From: Nyssa sinensis | Taxonomy: Eukaryota > Streptophyta > Magnoliopsida > Cornales > Nyssaceae | Length of the DNA: 64,000 bases | Direction: 5' to 3' | Assembly (NCBI GenBank): GCA_008638375.1 | Contig: CM018038.1 | Span: 10,511,740-10,575,739, forward strand | In this document: one piece after another, positions 1 through 11,314 of the stretch | Numbering within the stretch: the stretch's first letter is position 1 | How the letters are laid out: the number at the start of each line of letters is the position of its first letter | Made by a program: the position numbers and the translations under genes | Notes under the pieces: model-generated | Told to the model about the DNA's origin: nothing | What the model saw: only the letters and a program-made list of their open reading frames with translations | Databases searched by the model: none

Positions 1-655
1 ACGTTTAGGATTCCCAACGGTTATTTACCGTACACATGTCGCAAAACGACTGCGTTTTGGACTCCCAACGGTAACCATACGCATGACGCAAAACGACAGC
101 GTTTCGGAATCCGAATGGTAACTTAAACGCAAATTTAAAACGACTGCGTTTTTTGGTTTGAAAATTTTAAATAAATTTTCTCCAAAAAGATATATACACA
201 GCAAGCCCAAGCCCAAGCCCAAGCCCGGCCCGGTTCGGTGCGGGGAGGGGCGGCGACGGCGGCGCGCGCGCGCGTGTGTGGTGGTCCAAGCATTTGCTTA
301 GGTCCTCCCTCTTCCACAAAATTGGGGTGCCCCTTGGGGCCCAAACCCCAAAGCAAGGTATGTGTATATATACTCTTGAACAGCCTTGTTTCCATCCTAT
401 GTGGGACACAAGCTTTTGCACAAGTTTCAAGGCTCACAAGTTTCAAGGCTTAGTTACCATTCCCAAGTGGTGATGTTTGGAGGCAATTTCTCATTCACCC
501 CTTAATGATTTTGAGTAACCCAATATTTAATCTTCATCTCCTCATGGAGGAGAACACATTCCCATGTGGACCCACTAAAATTAATTTGTGGGACCCACTT
601 TAATTTTAACTCAAAGTTAGCTATTTATTATGCTCAAACCCATTATTTTCCAACA
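1..655 (-). repeat. E1 3' LTR (partial)
   Basis: This stretch matches 6493-7142 closely, with the same GC-rich tract, the same 'aagcccaagccc' run and the same ending CCAACA (TGTTGG on the minus strand) at 650-655. About 530 bp of the LTR, including its U5 end, lie before base 1. Short ORFs read here are mirrored in the other LTR copies and are not genes. Confidence 0.9.
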
Positions 656-1230
656 ATCCCCCACATGAATGAAATTGACTGAAAGTAATGCAAATGATAT
701 GCAGACACTAGTTCGAGTATAGTGGAAAAGTTACTGCATTGGGTTAAGTAGCCTACTGGCTTTGAACTTGCCCTAGTGAACGACTATCGGATTTATTTAG
801 CTAATCAGTAGACATGAGGTCTTTGAACTGTCAGCCGTTTATGTAAATCAAGACAATAGAAATCACACAGTACCCTCTCGGACATAGTTGGTTCTCACAT
901 TTGTGTTCATTTTGTCCTTGAACACCTCTTGGTTCTGTGAGTGTTTTAGAGAATTTAGCCTTTCAAATTCTCATAGAAGTGGCCCCTTCTTACTCACATA
1001 GATGATTTCTATGAAGAGTATCCTGCAATACCCTACTTGGACATCTTTCCAAGATATAAAGATCATTAAAAGCGTAACTTATCCTTGGTTCTCGCGGCAG
1101 ATGTGCACTGTCTCATCATAGGAATGGTTAGGAGTAAATATCTCCTCAGTGCGTACTGAGTTGTTTCATAGTTCAGTTGACCCTTTGAACCTAGATCTTG
1201 GGATCTCCAGTCAACTAGGTTGGGTTGCCA
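656..1230 (-). other. E1 non-coding tail with polypurine tract
   Basis: This 575-bp stretch lies between the RNase H stop and the 3' LTR. On the minus strand the bases next to the LTR read ATGTGGGGGAT, a polypurine tract suited to priming plus-strand DNA (about 656-667). No ORF of note is seen in the rest. Confidence 0.6.
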
Positions 1231-4200
1231 CTATGACAACTCTTGTTTAGACATAGGCTTTAAACCCATTCCCTTCGATGAACTTTCCACTTGCTCTCGT
1301 GTTAGGCCTTTTGTAAGTGGATCCGCAACATTATCTTTTGACCTTACATAGTCAATAGTGATAATTCTATTCGAGAGCAATTGCCTAACGGTATTATGTC
1401 TTCGATGTATGTGTCGTGACTTACCGTTATACAAATGACTCTGTGCCCTTCCAATTGCTGATTGACTATCACAATGTATACAAATAGCGGGCATTGGTTT
1501 TGACCAATTTGGAATATCCTCTAAGAAATTATGAAGCCATTCTGCTTCTTCTCCAGCTTTATCTAAAGCAATAAATTCAGATTCCATTGTAGATCTAGCA
1601 ATACATGTTTGTTTAGAGGATTTCCAAGACACGGCTGCACTCCCTAGAGTAAAAACATATCCACTTGTGGATTTGGTGTCTTTTGAATCAGATATCCAAT
1701 TAGCATCACTATACCCTTCAAGTACAGCTGGATATCTCGTGTAGTGCAATCCATAACTTTGGGTATATTTTAAATATCCCAAAAGTCTTATTATTGCTTT
1801 CCAGTGATTGTGTCATGGATTACTCGTAAATCGACTACGCTTATTCACTGAATATGCTATATCAGGTCGAGTGCAGTTCATGACATATATTAAGCTGCCT
1901 ATTATACAAGAGTACTCTAATTGAGATATGCTTTCTCCAATATTTTTAGCAAGATGAAGACTTACATCCACTGGTGTCTTTACAGGATTTATGTTATACT
2001 TCTTGAACTTATCAAGTAATGTCTCAATGTAACGAGATTGAGATAAAACAAGTCCATCAGACATTCTAGAAATTTTCATTCCTAAAATAGTGTCTGCGAC
2101 ACCTAAGTCTTTCATATCAAATCTATTGGATAACATTTGTTTTGTAGCTTTTATCATATCAATGGTGCTACCTAAAATTAGCATATCATCAACGTAAAGA
2201 CATAAGATGACATATCCTTTTTGAGTGGTTTTGACATATACACATTTGTCACACTCATTGATCTTGAATCCATTTGACATCATTACATTGTCAAATTTCT
2301 CATGCCATTGTTTTGGTGCTTGCTTTAATCCATAGAGGGATTTAACAAGCTTGCATACTTTCCTTTCTTGTCCAGAAGCAATAAACCCTTCGGGTTGTTC
2401 CATATATATTTCTTCATCTAACTCACCATTTAAGAAAGCAGTTTTCACATCCATTTGATGTATTTCTAATCCATTTAAGGCTGCTATCGCAATCAACATC
2501 CGAATGGATGTGATTCTAGTAACTGGTGAGTAGGTACCGAAATAATCTAATCTTTCCCTTTGCTTATAGCCTTTGACAACAAGTCTTGCTTTATATTTCT
2601 CTATTGATCCATCAGCTTTCATCTTCTTTTTAAAGATCCATTTGGATCCTAATGGTTTGGAACCAGGTGGAAGATCCACTATTTCCCACGTATGATTTTG
2701 CATGATGGATTCAATTTCACTATTGATTGCTTCTTTCCAATATGAAGCTTCGGGAGAGGACATTGCTTTTTTGAACGTTTGAGGATCATTTTCCAACAAA
2801 TATGTTAGAAAATCAGGTCCAAAGGACGTTGATTTCTTTGCTCTCTTGCTACGTCTAGGTTCATCAATTATAGACTTTTGGTCTATACTTTCATGATTAT
2901 TACTAACTGTAGCTTCTAGAGGTCTTTTCTGTAAACTTGATTCATGTGTCATGTTATAAGGAAATACATTTTCAAAAAATGAAGCATCCCTTGACTCAAT
3001 AATTGTATTAACATGCACATCAGGAATCTCAGATTTATGCACAAGAAATTGATATGCACTACTGTTATTTGCATAACCAATGAATACACAATCAATAGTT
3101 TTTGGTCCTATCTTAACCTTTTTAGGTTTAGGAATTGCCACTTTAGCTAGACACCCCCACACTCTTAAGTATTTATAGCAAGGTCTATGACCTTTCCATA
3201 ATTCATAAGGTGTTTTATGAGTTTTTTTATGAGGTACTTTGTTGAGAATATAATTAGCGGAAAGCAAAGCTTCCCCCCACAAATTCTGGGGTGAACCAGA
3301 ACTTAACAACATAGCATTCATCATCTCTTTTAATGTTCGATTTTTGCGTTCAACAATACCATTAGATTGAGGTGAATAAGGAGCGGTAGTTTGGTGAATT
3401 ATTCCATGTTCTGAATAGAACTCCTCAAAAGGTGATTCATATTCACCACCTCTGTCACTTCTTATTGCCTTGATCTTTTTGCTAAGTTGATTCTTAACTT
3501 CATTCTTGAAATGTTTGAACATTTCTATAGCCTCATCTTTGCTTCGTAGTAAATACACATAACAGTATCTAGTGCAATCATCAATAAAAGTAATAAAATA
3601 CTTTTTTCCCCCTCTAGTTTGCACAAACTTTAAGTCACAGATATCACTATGAATTAAATCTAGAGGTTTAGTGCTTCTTCCAACAGAATGGAAGGGTAAT
3701 CTTGTTAATTTAGATTCCACACAAGTTTCACATTTGTGATTAGGATTTATGTCAAATTTAGGCAAAAATTCTAAGTTAATTAATCTACGTAAAGTATCAT
3801 AATTAACATGTCCTAATCTAGCATGCCAAATATTTGAAGACTCAACCAAGTAAGAAGAAGAAGCATTATTATTATTATTATTAATAGATTTCGGTACAAT
3901 AGTCATAACATTCATCTTAAACAACCCCTCAGTCAGATAACCCTTTCCCACAAACATCTCATTCTTGGTGAGCACAAATTTGTCAGACACAAAGACTAAC
4001 TTGAAGCCATTCTTGCTAAGCAATGATCCAGAGACCAAGTTCTTTCGAATGTCAGGCACATGAAGCACATCGTTGAGAGTGAGTTCTTTGCCAGATGTCA
4101 TTTTCAGTATCACCTTTCCACGTCCTTCAACCTTGGAACTTGAAGAATTACCCATGAAGAGTTGTTCTTCTTGCTCAACAGGTTTATAGGTAGAGAACAT

Positions 4201-5178
4201 CCATTTGTTTGAGCAAATGTGGCGTGTAGCCCCAGTGTCTACCCACTATTCCTTGGGGTTTCCCACCAAGTTACATTCGGAAACAACGGCGGAAAGATTC
4301 ATCTCACCAACATCAATTGAAAGCCTATCACCTTCTGTCATGTTTGCTTGAGCATTTGGTTTCCTTGAGTTCTTAGGTTTGCGACAGTCCTTTGAACGAT
4401 GTCCTTGCTTACCACAGTTGTAGCATTTCCCTTTGAACTTTTTAGAAACTTGAGAAGGACCCTCTCCTTCATGCTTCCTTTTATTCTTTGAGCCTTGTTC
4501 AACAACATTTGCCTTAGCCCCCATTAAATGATTTCCATTCTTCTTTTCAGACCCTCGGTTGTCTTATTCAATTCTTAATCTCACTATCAACTCTTCAAGA
4601 TTCATCTCTTTGCGTTTGTGCTTGAGATAATTCTTAAAGTCTTTCCATAATGGTGGCAATTTCTCAATCACAGCAGCCACTTGAAATGAATCACTTAGAG
4701 TCATTCCTTCAGCATGGATGTCATGGAGGATCACTTGTAGATCTTGAACTTGGATTATTACCTTTTTATGGTCTACCATCTTGTAGTCAAGAAATTTGCC
4801 AACTATGAATTTTTTCATGCCAGCATCTTCAGTTTTGTATTTCTTGTCCAAAGATTCCCATAATTGCTTTGCTGTTTTGATTGAATAATATACATTATAT
4901 AATGTATTATCCAATCCATTTAAAACATAATTTCTACACAAGAAGTCTGCATGTTTCCATGCATCAACAGCAGCCACTTTCTCCTTGTCAGTTTCTCCTT
5001 CAGCAAGTATAGGAGAATCTTCATGAAGGAACCTTGCCAAATTCAAGGTTGTGAGATAGAAGATCATCTTTTGTTGCCAACGTTTGAAATCTGTTCCATT
5101 GAACTTTTCAGGCTTTTCTCTATGAGACACATTCATGGTGGGGGCAGTGCTTGTAGGTGCATTGCTTGTAGATGCCAT
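1231..5178 (-). pseudogene. E1 gag-pol polyprotein, one frame with three stops
   Basis: Starts at MASTSNAP (5178). Gag with a UBN2-like region covers about residues 1-205. A CCHC zinc knuckle (CYNCGKQGHRSKDC) follows near 4400, then the protease motif [10 protein letters not shown] near 4225, GAG-pre-integrase (WHARLGHV), the integrase core (DDCTRY, then the SDRGGEY region), RT (LYVDDMLIL) and RNase H ([17 protein letters not shown]). All segments lie in one frame of 1,315 codons including the terminator, broken only by stops at 4561-4563, just before WVDTGA at about 4246, and at 1813-1815. Each is explained by a single point change (two look like Glu or Trp codons turned to stops). This copy cannot make a full polyprotein without readthrough. 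Confidence 0.9.
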
Positions 5179-5507
5179 TTCTATTACAAAAACAGAAAAT
5201 TTTGTCTCAATTATTTATTAACCAAAAATCTACTAAACAGAAATTGATAAGTAGAACAAAATCTACTAAACAGAAATTAATAAGTAGAACAAAATCTACT
5301 AAACAGAATTTTAATAAGTAGAACAAATTGCACTTAAACAGAACTGCTTTTATAAAACAAAGAAGTTTATAAAAACAGATTCAATGTTTTATAAAACAGT
5401 GAATATTTTATTAAACAATGAAATAGATTCAATATTTATAAAACAGTTAATATTTTATTAAATAATGAAACATATTCAATGTTTAATAAAAACCAGTGAA
5501 TAGTATA

Positions 5508-5551
<44 letters not shown>

Positions 5552-5823
5552 CCAGATTCTAGTTTAAACAATATATATATTACAACAGTATGTATATATA
5601 TATATATATATATAAACAGATTCAATAGTATATATATAAACAGTACTATATATTTATATATATAATAAACTAGTACTGTATTTTAATAATTAACAGTACT
5701 ATATATATCAATTAACAGTACTATATTAAATAAGAAACAGTGCTATAACAGTAATATTTATATAATAATATAAATAACAACAGTAGTATATAATATAATC
5801 AAACAATACTATATATAACAGTA

Positions 5824-5863
<40 letters not shown>

Positions 5864-5942
5864 CAGAACAATATATATATATATATATTATATAACAGTA
5901 CAGTATGTATAATATATAACAGTATATTATAACAGGAAAAAT
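5179..5942 (-). other. E1 leader: AT-rich with short tandem repeats
   Basis: The stretch between the presumed 5' LTR end and the gag ATG is about 760 bp, long for a copia leader. It holds three copies of a 33-bp unit (about 5228-5325, built on tactaaacagaa and aagtagaac), many (TA)n runs and repeated 'acagtactatata' words. No ORF and no tRNA-iMet primer-binding site is seen. The composition resembles the U5 end of the LTR. Confidence 0.6.
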
Positions 5943-5957
5943 CAAATTCGTCTTAAG
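5943..5957 (-). promoter_or_regulatory. Candidate self-complementary primer-binding site of E1
   Basis: On the minus strand this reads CTTAAGACGAATTTG, 2 nt after the inferred LTR end (..GGAATTACA). It is the exact reverse complement of CAAATTCGTCTTAAG inside the LTR (plus-strand positions 6207-6221 and, in the solo LTR, 49361-49375). The usual TGGTATCAGAGC site is absent. The same LTR-end/AT/CTTAAGACGAATTTG order occurs in inverted orientation at 39938-39967. Its role as a primer site is inferred from position. Confidence 0.5.
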
Positions 5958-5959
5958 AT

Positions 5960-6008
5960 TGTAATTCCTGTATTATACTGAAACAAATATATATATATAT
6001 ATATATAA

Positions 6009-6048
<40 letters not shown>

Positions 6049-7142
6049 AAATATGTATACTGTTACTCGAATTAAACGAAGCAGAATGTATAAACGTATA
6101 AACAGTGATACAGAACTTGAAATTGAATAAATAAATACTGTTTAACTTACTGTTACAGAACTTCAACAGAATGAATGAATCCGAGCCTTGTGAAATTCAC
6201 AATTTCCTTAAGACGAATTTGCTCCCTCTCGGTGCTCAAGGTGATGAGCAATCGTCTCCCAAGATAGAACGGATTTCAGTTCTAAAGAAGCAGCACTTCA
6301 ATCTTTAGAACCCTACGAACACAACTGTATCAACACTCGAACTTAACTTATGCAGAGAGAGAGAATGTAATTTTCGGATGGATGAAATGCAATGAAGGTT
6401 TGATATTTATAGGCTTCAGTTGTGTCTGTTCACGGCGAACAGACACAGGGAAGATGACTGTTCAGTCAAACCAACGCCATCAAAACGACGACGTTTAGGA
6501 TTCCCAACGGTTATTTACCGTACACATGTCACAAAACGACTGCGTTTTGGACTCCCAACGGTAACCATACGCATGACGCAAAACGACAGCGTTTCGGAAT
6601 CCGAATGGTAACTTAAACGCAAATTTAAAACGACTGCGTTTTTTGGTTTGAAAATTTTAAATAAATTTTTTCCAAAAAGATATATACACAGCAAGCCCAA
6701 GCCCAAGCCCAGAACCAGAGCCCGGCCCGGTGCGGGGCGGCGGCGGCGGCACGAGCGCGCGCGTGTGGTGGTCCAAGCATTTGCTTAGGTCCTCCCTCTT
6801 CCACAAAATTGGGGTGCCCCTTGGGGCCCAAACCCCAAAGCAAGGTATGTGTATATATACTCTTGAACAACCTTGTTTCCATCCTATGTGGGACACAAGC
6901 TTTTGCACAAGTTTCAAGGCTCACAAGTTTCAAGGCTTAGTTACCATTCCCAAGTGGTGATGTTTGGAGGCAATTTCTCATTCACCCCTTAATGGTTTTG
7001 AGCAACCCAATATTTAATCTTCATCTCCTCATGGAGGAGAACACATTCCCATGTGGACCCACTAAAATTAATTTGTGGGACCCACTTTAATTTTAGCTCA
7101 AAGTTAGCTATTTATTATGCTCAAACCCATTATTTTCTAACA
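5960..7142 (-). repeat. E1 5' LTR
   Basis: About 1,183 bp, close to the 1,166-bp solo LTR at 48427-49592. It starts at TGTTAGAAAATAATGGG (7142) and ends at about 5960 with ..CAGTATAATACAGGAATTACA, which aligns with ..CAGTATATTTTAGGCATAATA of the solo LTR. The lower boundary is less sure because U5 and leader have similar AT-rich composition. Repeated 'gtttaggactcccaacggtaacc' words (about 6490-6610) form short direct repeats in U3. Confidence 0.75.
6404..6411 (-). promoter_or_regulatory. E1 LTR TATA box
   Basis: The minus strand reads TATAAATA. The same box is at about 49166 in the solo LTR (CTATAAATACC). Transcription would start about 30 bp further, near 6375, which puts the self-complementary LTR segment (6207-6221) roughly 155 nt into the transcript. 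Confidence 0.6.
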
Positions 7143-8536
7143 TTCCCACCCTCGTTGCGGTATCTCTAGCTCCAAAGGAAGATCATCCGCAGTAAAGTTG
7201 AATATTAATGGCGGAATATTAGGAAACTTATCTCCATAGACACCATTAATGTGTTTATAGTAAGCTTCAAGTATGTCAATATTTGATGGAGCATGGAAGC
7301 TTATGTTGTTGACACTTGCTGCGAGCCGAGTCCCATTTGGTCCAGCGCATGAATTATTATTATTATTAGCACAAGGGACTGTGTTAACAGAAACAGTGAA
7401 AATTAATTTAGTGGTCATGCTAATTGGGACATAGCTAGGATGATCAATGCTGGCTAAACTTCTCAGGCTACCAGTGAAGGTTGCCGAGGTGTTGGTATCA
7501 TTGTAAGGTGGAAGAAGAGGCAAGGAAGGGGGTGAAGATGGAGTGTAGTTTCCTTTGTATTGGACTATGGCGGTGGTGGTGGTGTCAAAGGGGATGCCGA
7601 CGGTGCTTACATAGGCCTTGGCAGACATGTAATAGGGATCAGGTGGTTGGTTAGCTTGTAGCAAGACATCCATGGTTTGGCCGCGGGAGATTGTGATATA
7701 ATCACTTTTTAGTGGCTTTTGTGTATGTGCCATCGGTTCCAGCCACTGTGAGTTGGTGTTTGGCTACTCCAAAGAAGAAAAGGTCTGTCATGCCCACGTT
7801 GACCATCCGGAGGAGATAGGTCTCGCCATGTTCAACCACCCGTTTGAATGTACCTACAAAATTCAAGTGGAAATGTAATTAAACTTTTCGACGTGTGGTG
7901 TAACGATTATTCACTAATTCATTCACTTTATTTATTTATTTATGAGATAGATATCTAACTTAAATTTAAAAAAAAATTAAAATTTTATGAAAAATTATCA
8001 TACTAACTTTGATATCAGAAGCTGATATAAAATAACGACTTTACCTGAAAATTTCTCCTCAACAACTCTCCTAGTGTGACCCTAAAAGAATTTGTATTTA
8101 ATAAGAATTAAATTAAAGACTTGTAATTTTAAGATAATTACCTTGGCCATTTTAACCAATGAGTTACATTGGGACTGTAATGAGTTACAACTTACAAACA
8201 TGCCTACCAACAATTGAACTTTTCATTTTTTTCAAATATATGGGTGTCAAAAGATTTTTACTGCCAAACCAGTCCAATGGGCTTTTTGCATGACTAGTTC
8301 GGTGCCCAAAAGTTAGTACGTGGTTTTAGAATATTGATAACGGGTCAATCAAAGAGTGTTATACAAAAATTTCTTTTATAACTAAAAAAAAAAGTACAGA
8401 CATTTCTCAATTTTAAATTGGTAAGATGAATTTTCTTTTATTTGGATATGTGTCTTAATAATATTTTGTTATATATATATATATGTAATGTACATGTATT
8501 TTTTATTTTAGTTAAATTTAAATAATTACATGATAA

Positions 8537-8581
<45 letters not shown>

Positions 8582-10529
8582 ATAGCATGTGTGATGCATT
8601 AATCTAGTGATACGGGAATAGGAAGAAGTTTCTCCTACCTAATTTGGAGCCAAACACTATCCAAAAAGTATTGAGTACTCCTCGATTAATATTTTCGAAA
8701 GTGAAATCAGTGGCTACATGTATAAGAAGAATATATACTCATACTTTAAGCATATGTGATTATCCATCTTACTATTAAGAGTACAATAATTTAGAACTAT
8801 TCAAAATTTGCTCTTTGTATCTCTTAAAAGTGATTGGGGTTTTTTAGGAAAAAAACTCAGTGGTAAGAATGTATGAAAAAATTTAATGATCATGCAAATT
8901 AGTTATAAATGTGACAAAAATAATGTTATTATGAAATTTTCATTTAAAATAAATCTTACATATCATAAATATGTAACAAAAATGTTATTACTAAATTTTT
9001 CAATACAAACTTACCATTGGACTATTTTTAGATTTCCTAATTATTTACTTACACTTTAAATATGGTCTTTTCAACCATTAAATAAATATGTTTTCCGAGT
9101 GCAAATGTTATACTGAGTGTAAATAATATTTCTGACTTTTAAAAGTTTAACATGTTGTATAAATGACATCTCCCATTAACCCAGGATCACTCAATAATTT
9201 GTCTTCCACTAGTGGTCTCTTATTATTAAAAAACAAAAAATGAGTTCTTATTTTATAATTATTTAATATAATTCTAAAATTTTGAAAGAAATTAATACTA
9301 AAATTATTCATAATATTTATGATGTTTAGATATAACTCATGAAATTTTTTAAATATTTAAGATAAATTTAAGATTCATTCGTTCAAAAAAAGTTGATCCT
9401 GAAAGAATTAGAGTTAAGTTACATCTTTTATTAACTAATTTAACCCCGAAAAAATTAATTCTTTTTTTATGTTTATACACAATATCATTGTGTATTGATT
9501 TCTCATAAAAATATAATTTTTTTTTTTTTTTTTTATGTATTGTGGATAAAAGTTACTTTTCAATTTCAGCTGTAACAACATTTTTATGAAAATGCATCAT
9601 ATGACAATCTTACATAATAATTTCCCGATCACAACTTGCCATTAAATCAACCATTCTTGGAAAAGAAAAATCTTTAAAGTTGAGATTGCCATGATTTTCA
9701 AACTAGTGTTGAAAGAGCTTCAATTCAATGAAATAACAAAAAAAGACAAAAAGTAAAATAAAAAGGTCATTTAAGTGAGAGAGGAAAACAAAATTTCCAA
9801 CTGGTGGGTTGATTTTTGCATCCGATTTTGAGCAAGGACATATGTCCCCTGGTTGACCATTGATGGGAAGAGCATCAGAGACATTAGGGTCTCCTCCTGT
9901 CCTAAGGAACTCACTTTCAACAGCCCTTATATCTGATTTCCACTACTCTCCTGCATTTCAACACAAAAAAAAGTTGTAACCTTCAATTGCCCTGGCTAGC
10001 TGCTGATACAAATTTAAAAAAATTAGATGATTTTTCAATGCAATCCGGCAGAAATTTGTGTACCTAATATGATGGGAACTTCTGGACGAGGCTTAGCAAA
10101 AGGATAACGGTTCCACTTCTGGGATAGACAATAATAGCACCATGAACTGTGGCTCTTGACCAGTCACTGTGAGCATGCCACCATAAGGTCCCTTTTTCCA
10201 TGGAAAGCACAACCTCTTGGCTAAATTTTCCACCGGGTTGGATCGGGCACTGCGTGATGTATTCCGGGTCATTTGACCATGGATACCTTGGCTGTTTCAC
10301 TCCACGCCTGCAACATAAGGAATTGTATTTAATTCTCTCTCTCTCTCTCTCTCTCTCTCTTAAGCGATGTGTGCGGACTGTAAAGTGTTTACGCACATAT
10401 GGAGCTTGTCTTAGAGCCATGCATCCAAGGGACAAGTAGTTTACAGTGAATTTGGTAAAAAAAAATTCATACCAGTGAATTTTGTGGTATTTTCATAATG
10501 TGGGTACAAGGTACCATATCAACACGAAA

Positions 10530-10775
10530 GCATCAAGCCAACATGCGCTTACGATTGGGGAGAATCCCATTAAGAGGGCCCCTTCCATCATGAGGGTCAC
10601 ATGCGCCCAACACAAGCACCCTTGCCAATATGTGCTTAAGAGAGGGGAGAATCCCACTAAGAGGGCCCCCTCTCCGACGAGGGTCACATATGCTCAATAG
10701 AGGCAGCCTCACTAATATGCACTCAAGAGAGGGGAAAACCCACTAAAAGGCCCCCTCCCTCATGCAAGCACTCAT
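10530..10775. repeat. Degenerate 87-bp tandem repeat, about 2.7 copies
   Basis: Units are built on 'ggggagaatcccattaagag ... ggccccct ... gagggtcacat ... gctcaa' and recur every 87 bp or so. The same array is in lac3 intron 2 (about 52990-53215). It is probably part of the U3 region of the LTR-like insertion. Confidence 0.7.
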
Positions 10776-10788
10776 AAAGGATTATAAG

Positions 10789-11314
10789 TAGGGGTGTCAA
10801 TTCGTGTTATCATGTCGTGTTCGAATCGTGTCAAGGCATATATATTTGAAAATTTGTGTCAACCTTAACCTGACACTATTAACTAATCGTGTCAAGTTTC
10901 AAAACCCAAACCCAACCCATTTATTAAACAGGTTACACGTGTCGACACACTTAACCCGTTTATTTTAAATTTTTTATTTTTTAAATAAAAAAAACTTACC
11001 TATCTTTTAATATATATAGATAATTTTCAAGTTTAGTAACTTTAAATATGAGTCAAATCAAAGTAGAAACCTCTTTTATAAATAAAAAATCTCAAAACCT
11101 TGATAAATATTTGATATGAGACGAATTACCTTAACTTATAATATATTTTATAATTAAATGTGTTAAGTTGTGTTAAACGAATTGGCATTAGTAAAACTCA
11201 AACACGACCTGTTTATTAATCGTGTTATACGTGTCAACTCGTTTATGACCCAAACCCATTTATGCTAAACCCAAACCCGTTAACTTCGTGTCGTGTTAAA
11301 AATTAACACCCCTA
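10789..11314. mobile_element. hAT-like MITE with 8-bp target duplication
   Basis: A 526-bp element begins TAGGGGTGTCAATT and ends AATTAACACCCCTA, near-perfect terminal inverted repeats of the hAT type. It is flanked by the 8-bp direct repeat ATTATAAG (10781-10788 and 11315-11322). The paralogous lac3 intron has the empty site with one ATTATAAG (53231-53238). There is no transposase ORF. The inside repeats words such as 'gtgtcgtgtt' and 'aaacccaaaccc', as is common in this MITE type. Confidence 0.93.

Larger units (their letters stand above)
1..7142 (-). mobile_element. Ty1/copia LTR retrotransposon E1, cut by window start
   Basis: Two direct repeats (1-655 and 5960-7142) bracket a minus-strand gag-pol, so the 5' LTR is on the right and the 3' LTR on the left. 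The LTR starts TGTT(A/G)GAAAATAATGGG on the minus strand. The right flank (7143 onward) is laccase exon 5, so the element inserted into lac1; the other flank and about 0.5 kb of the 3' LTR lie before base 1. Domain order gag, zinc knuckle, protease, integrase, RT, RNase H is that of Ty1/copia. Two solo LTRs of the same family occur at 39903-40868 and 48427-49592. The polyprotein frame holds only three stops, so the copy looks fairly recent. Confidence 0.93.

Noticed and set aside
5228..5330. Regular repeats that might suggest a CRISPR array
   Set aside because: Adjacent 33-bp units without unique spacers, inside a plant retrotransposon leader.
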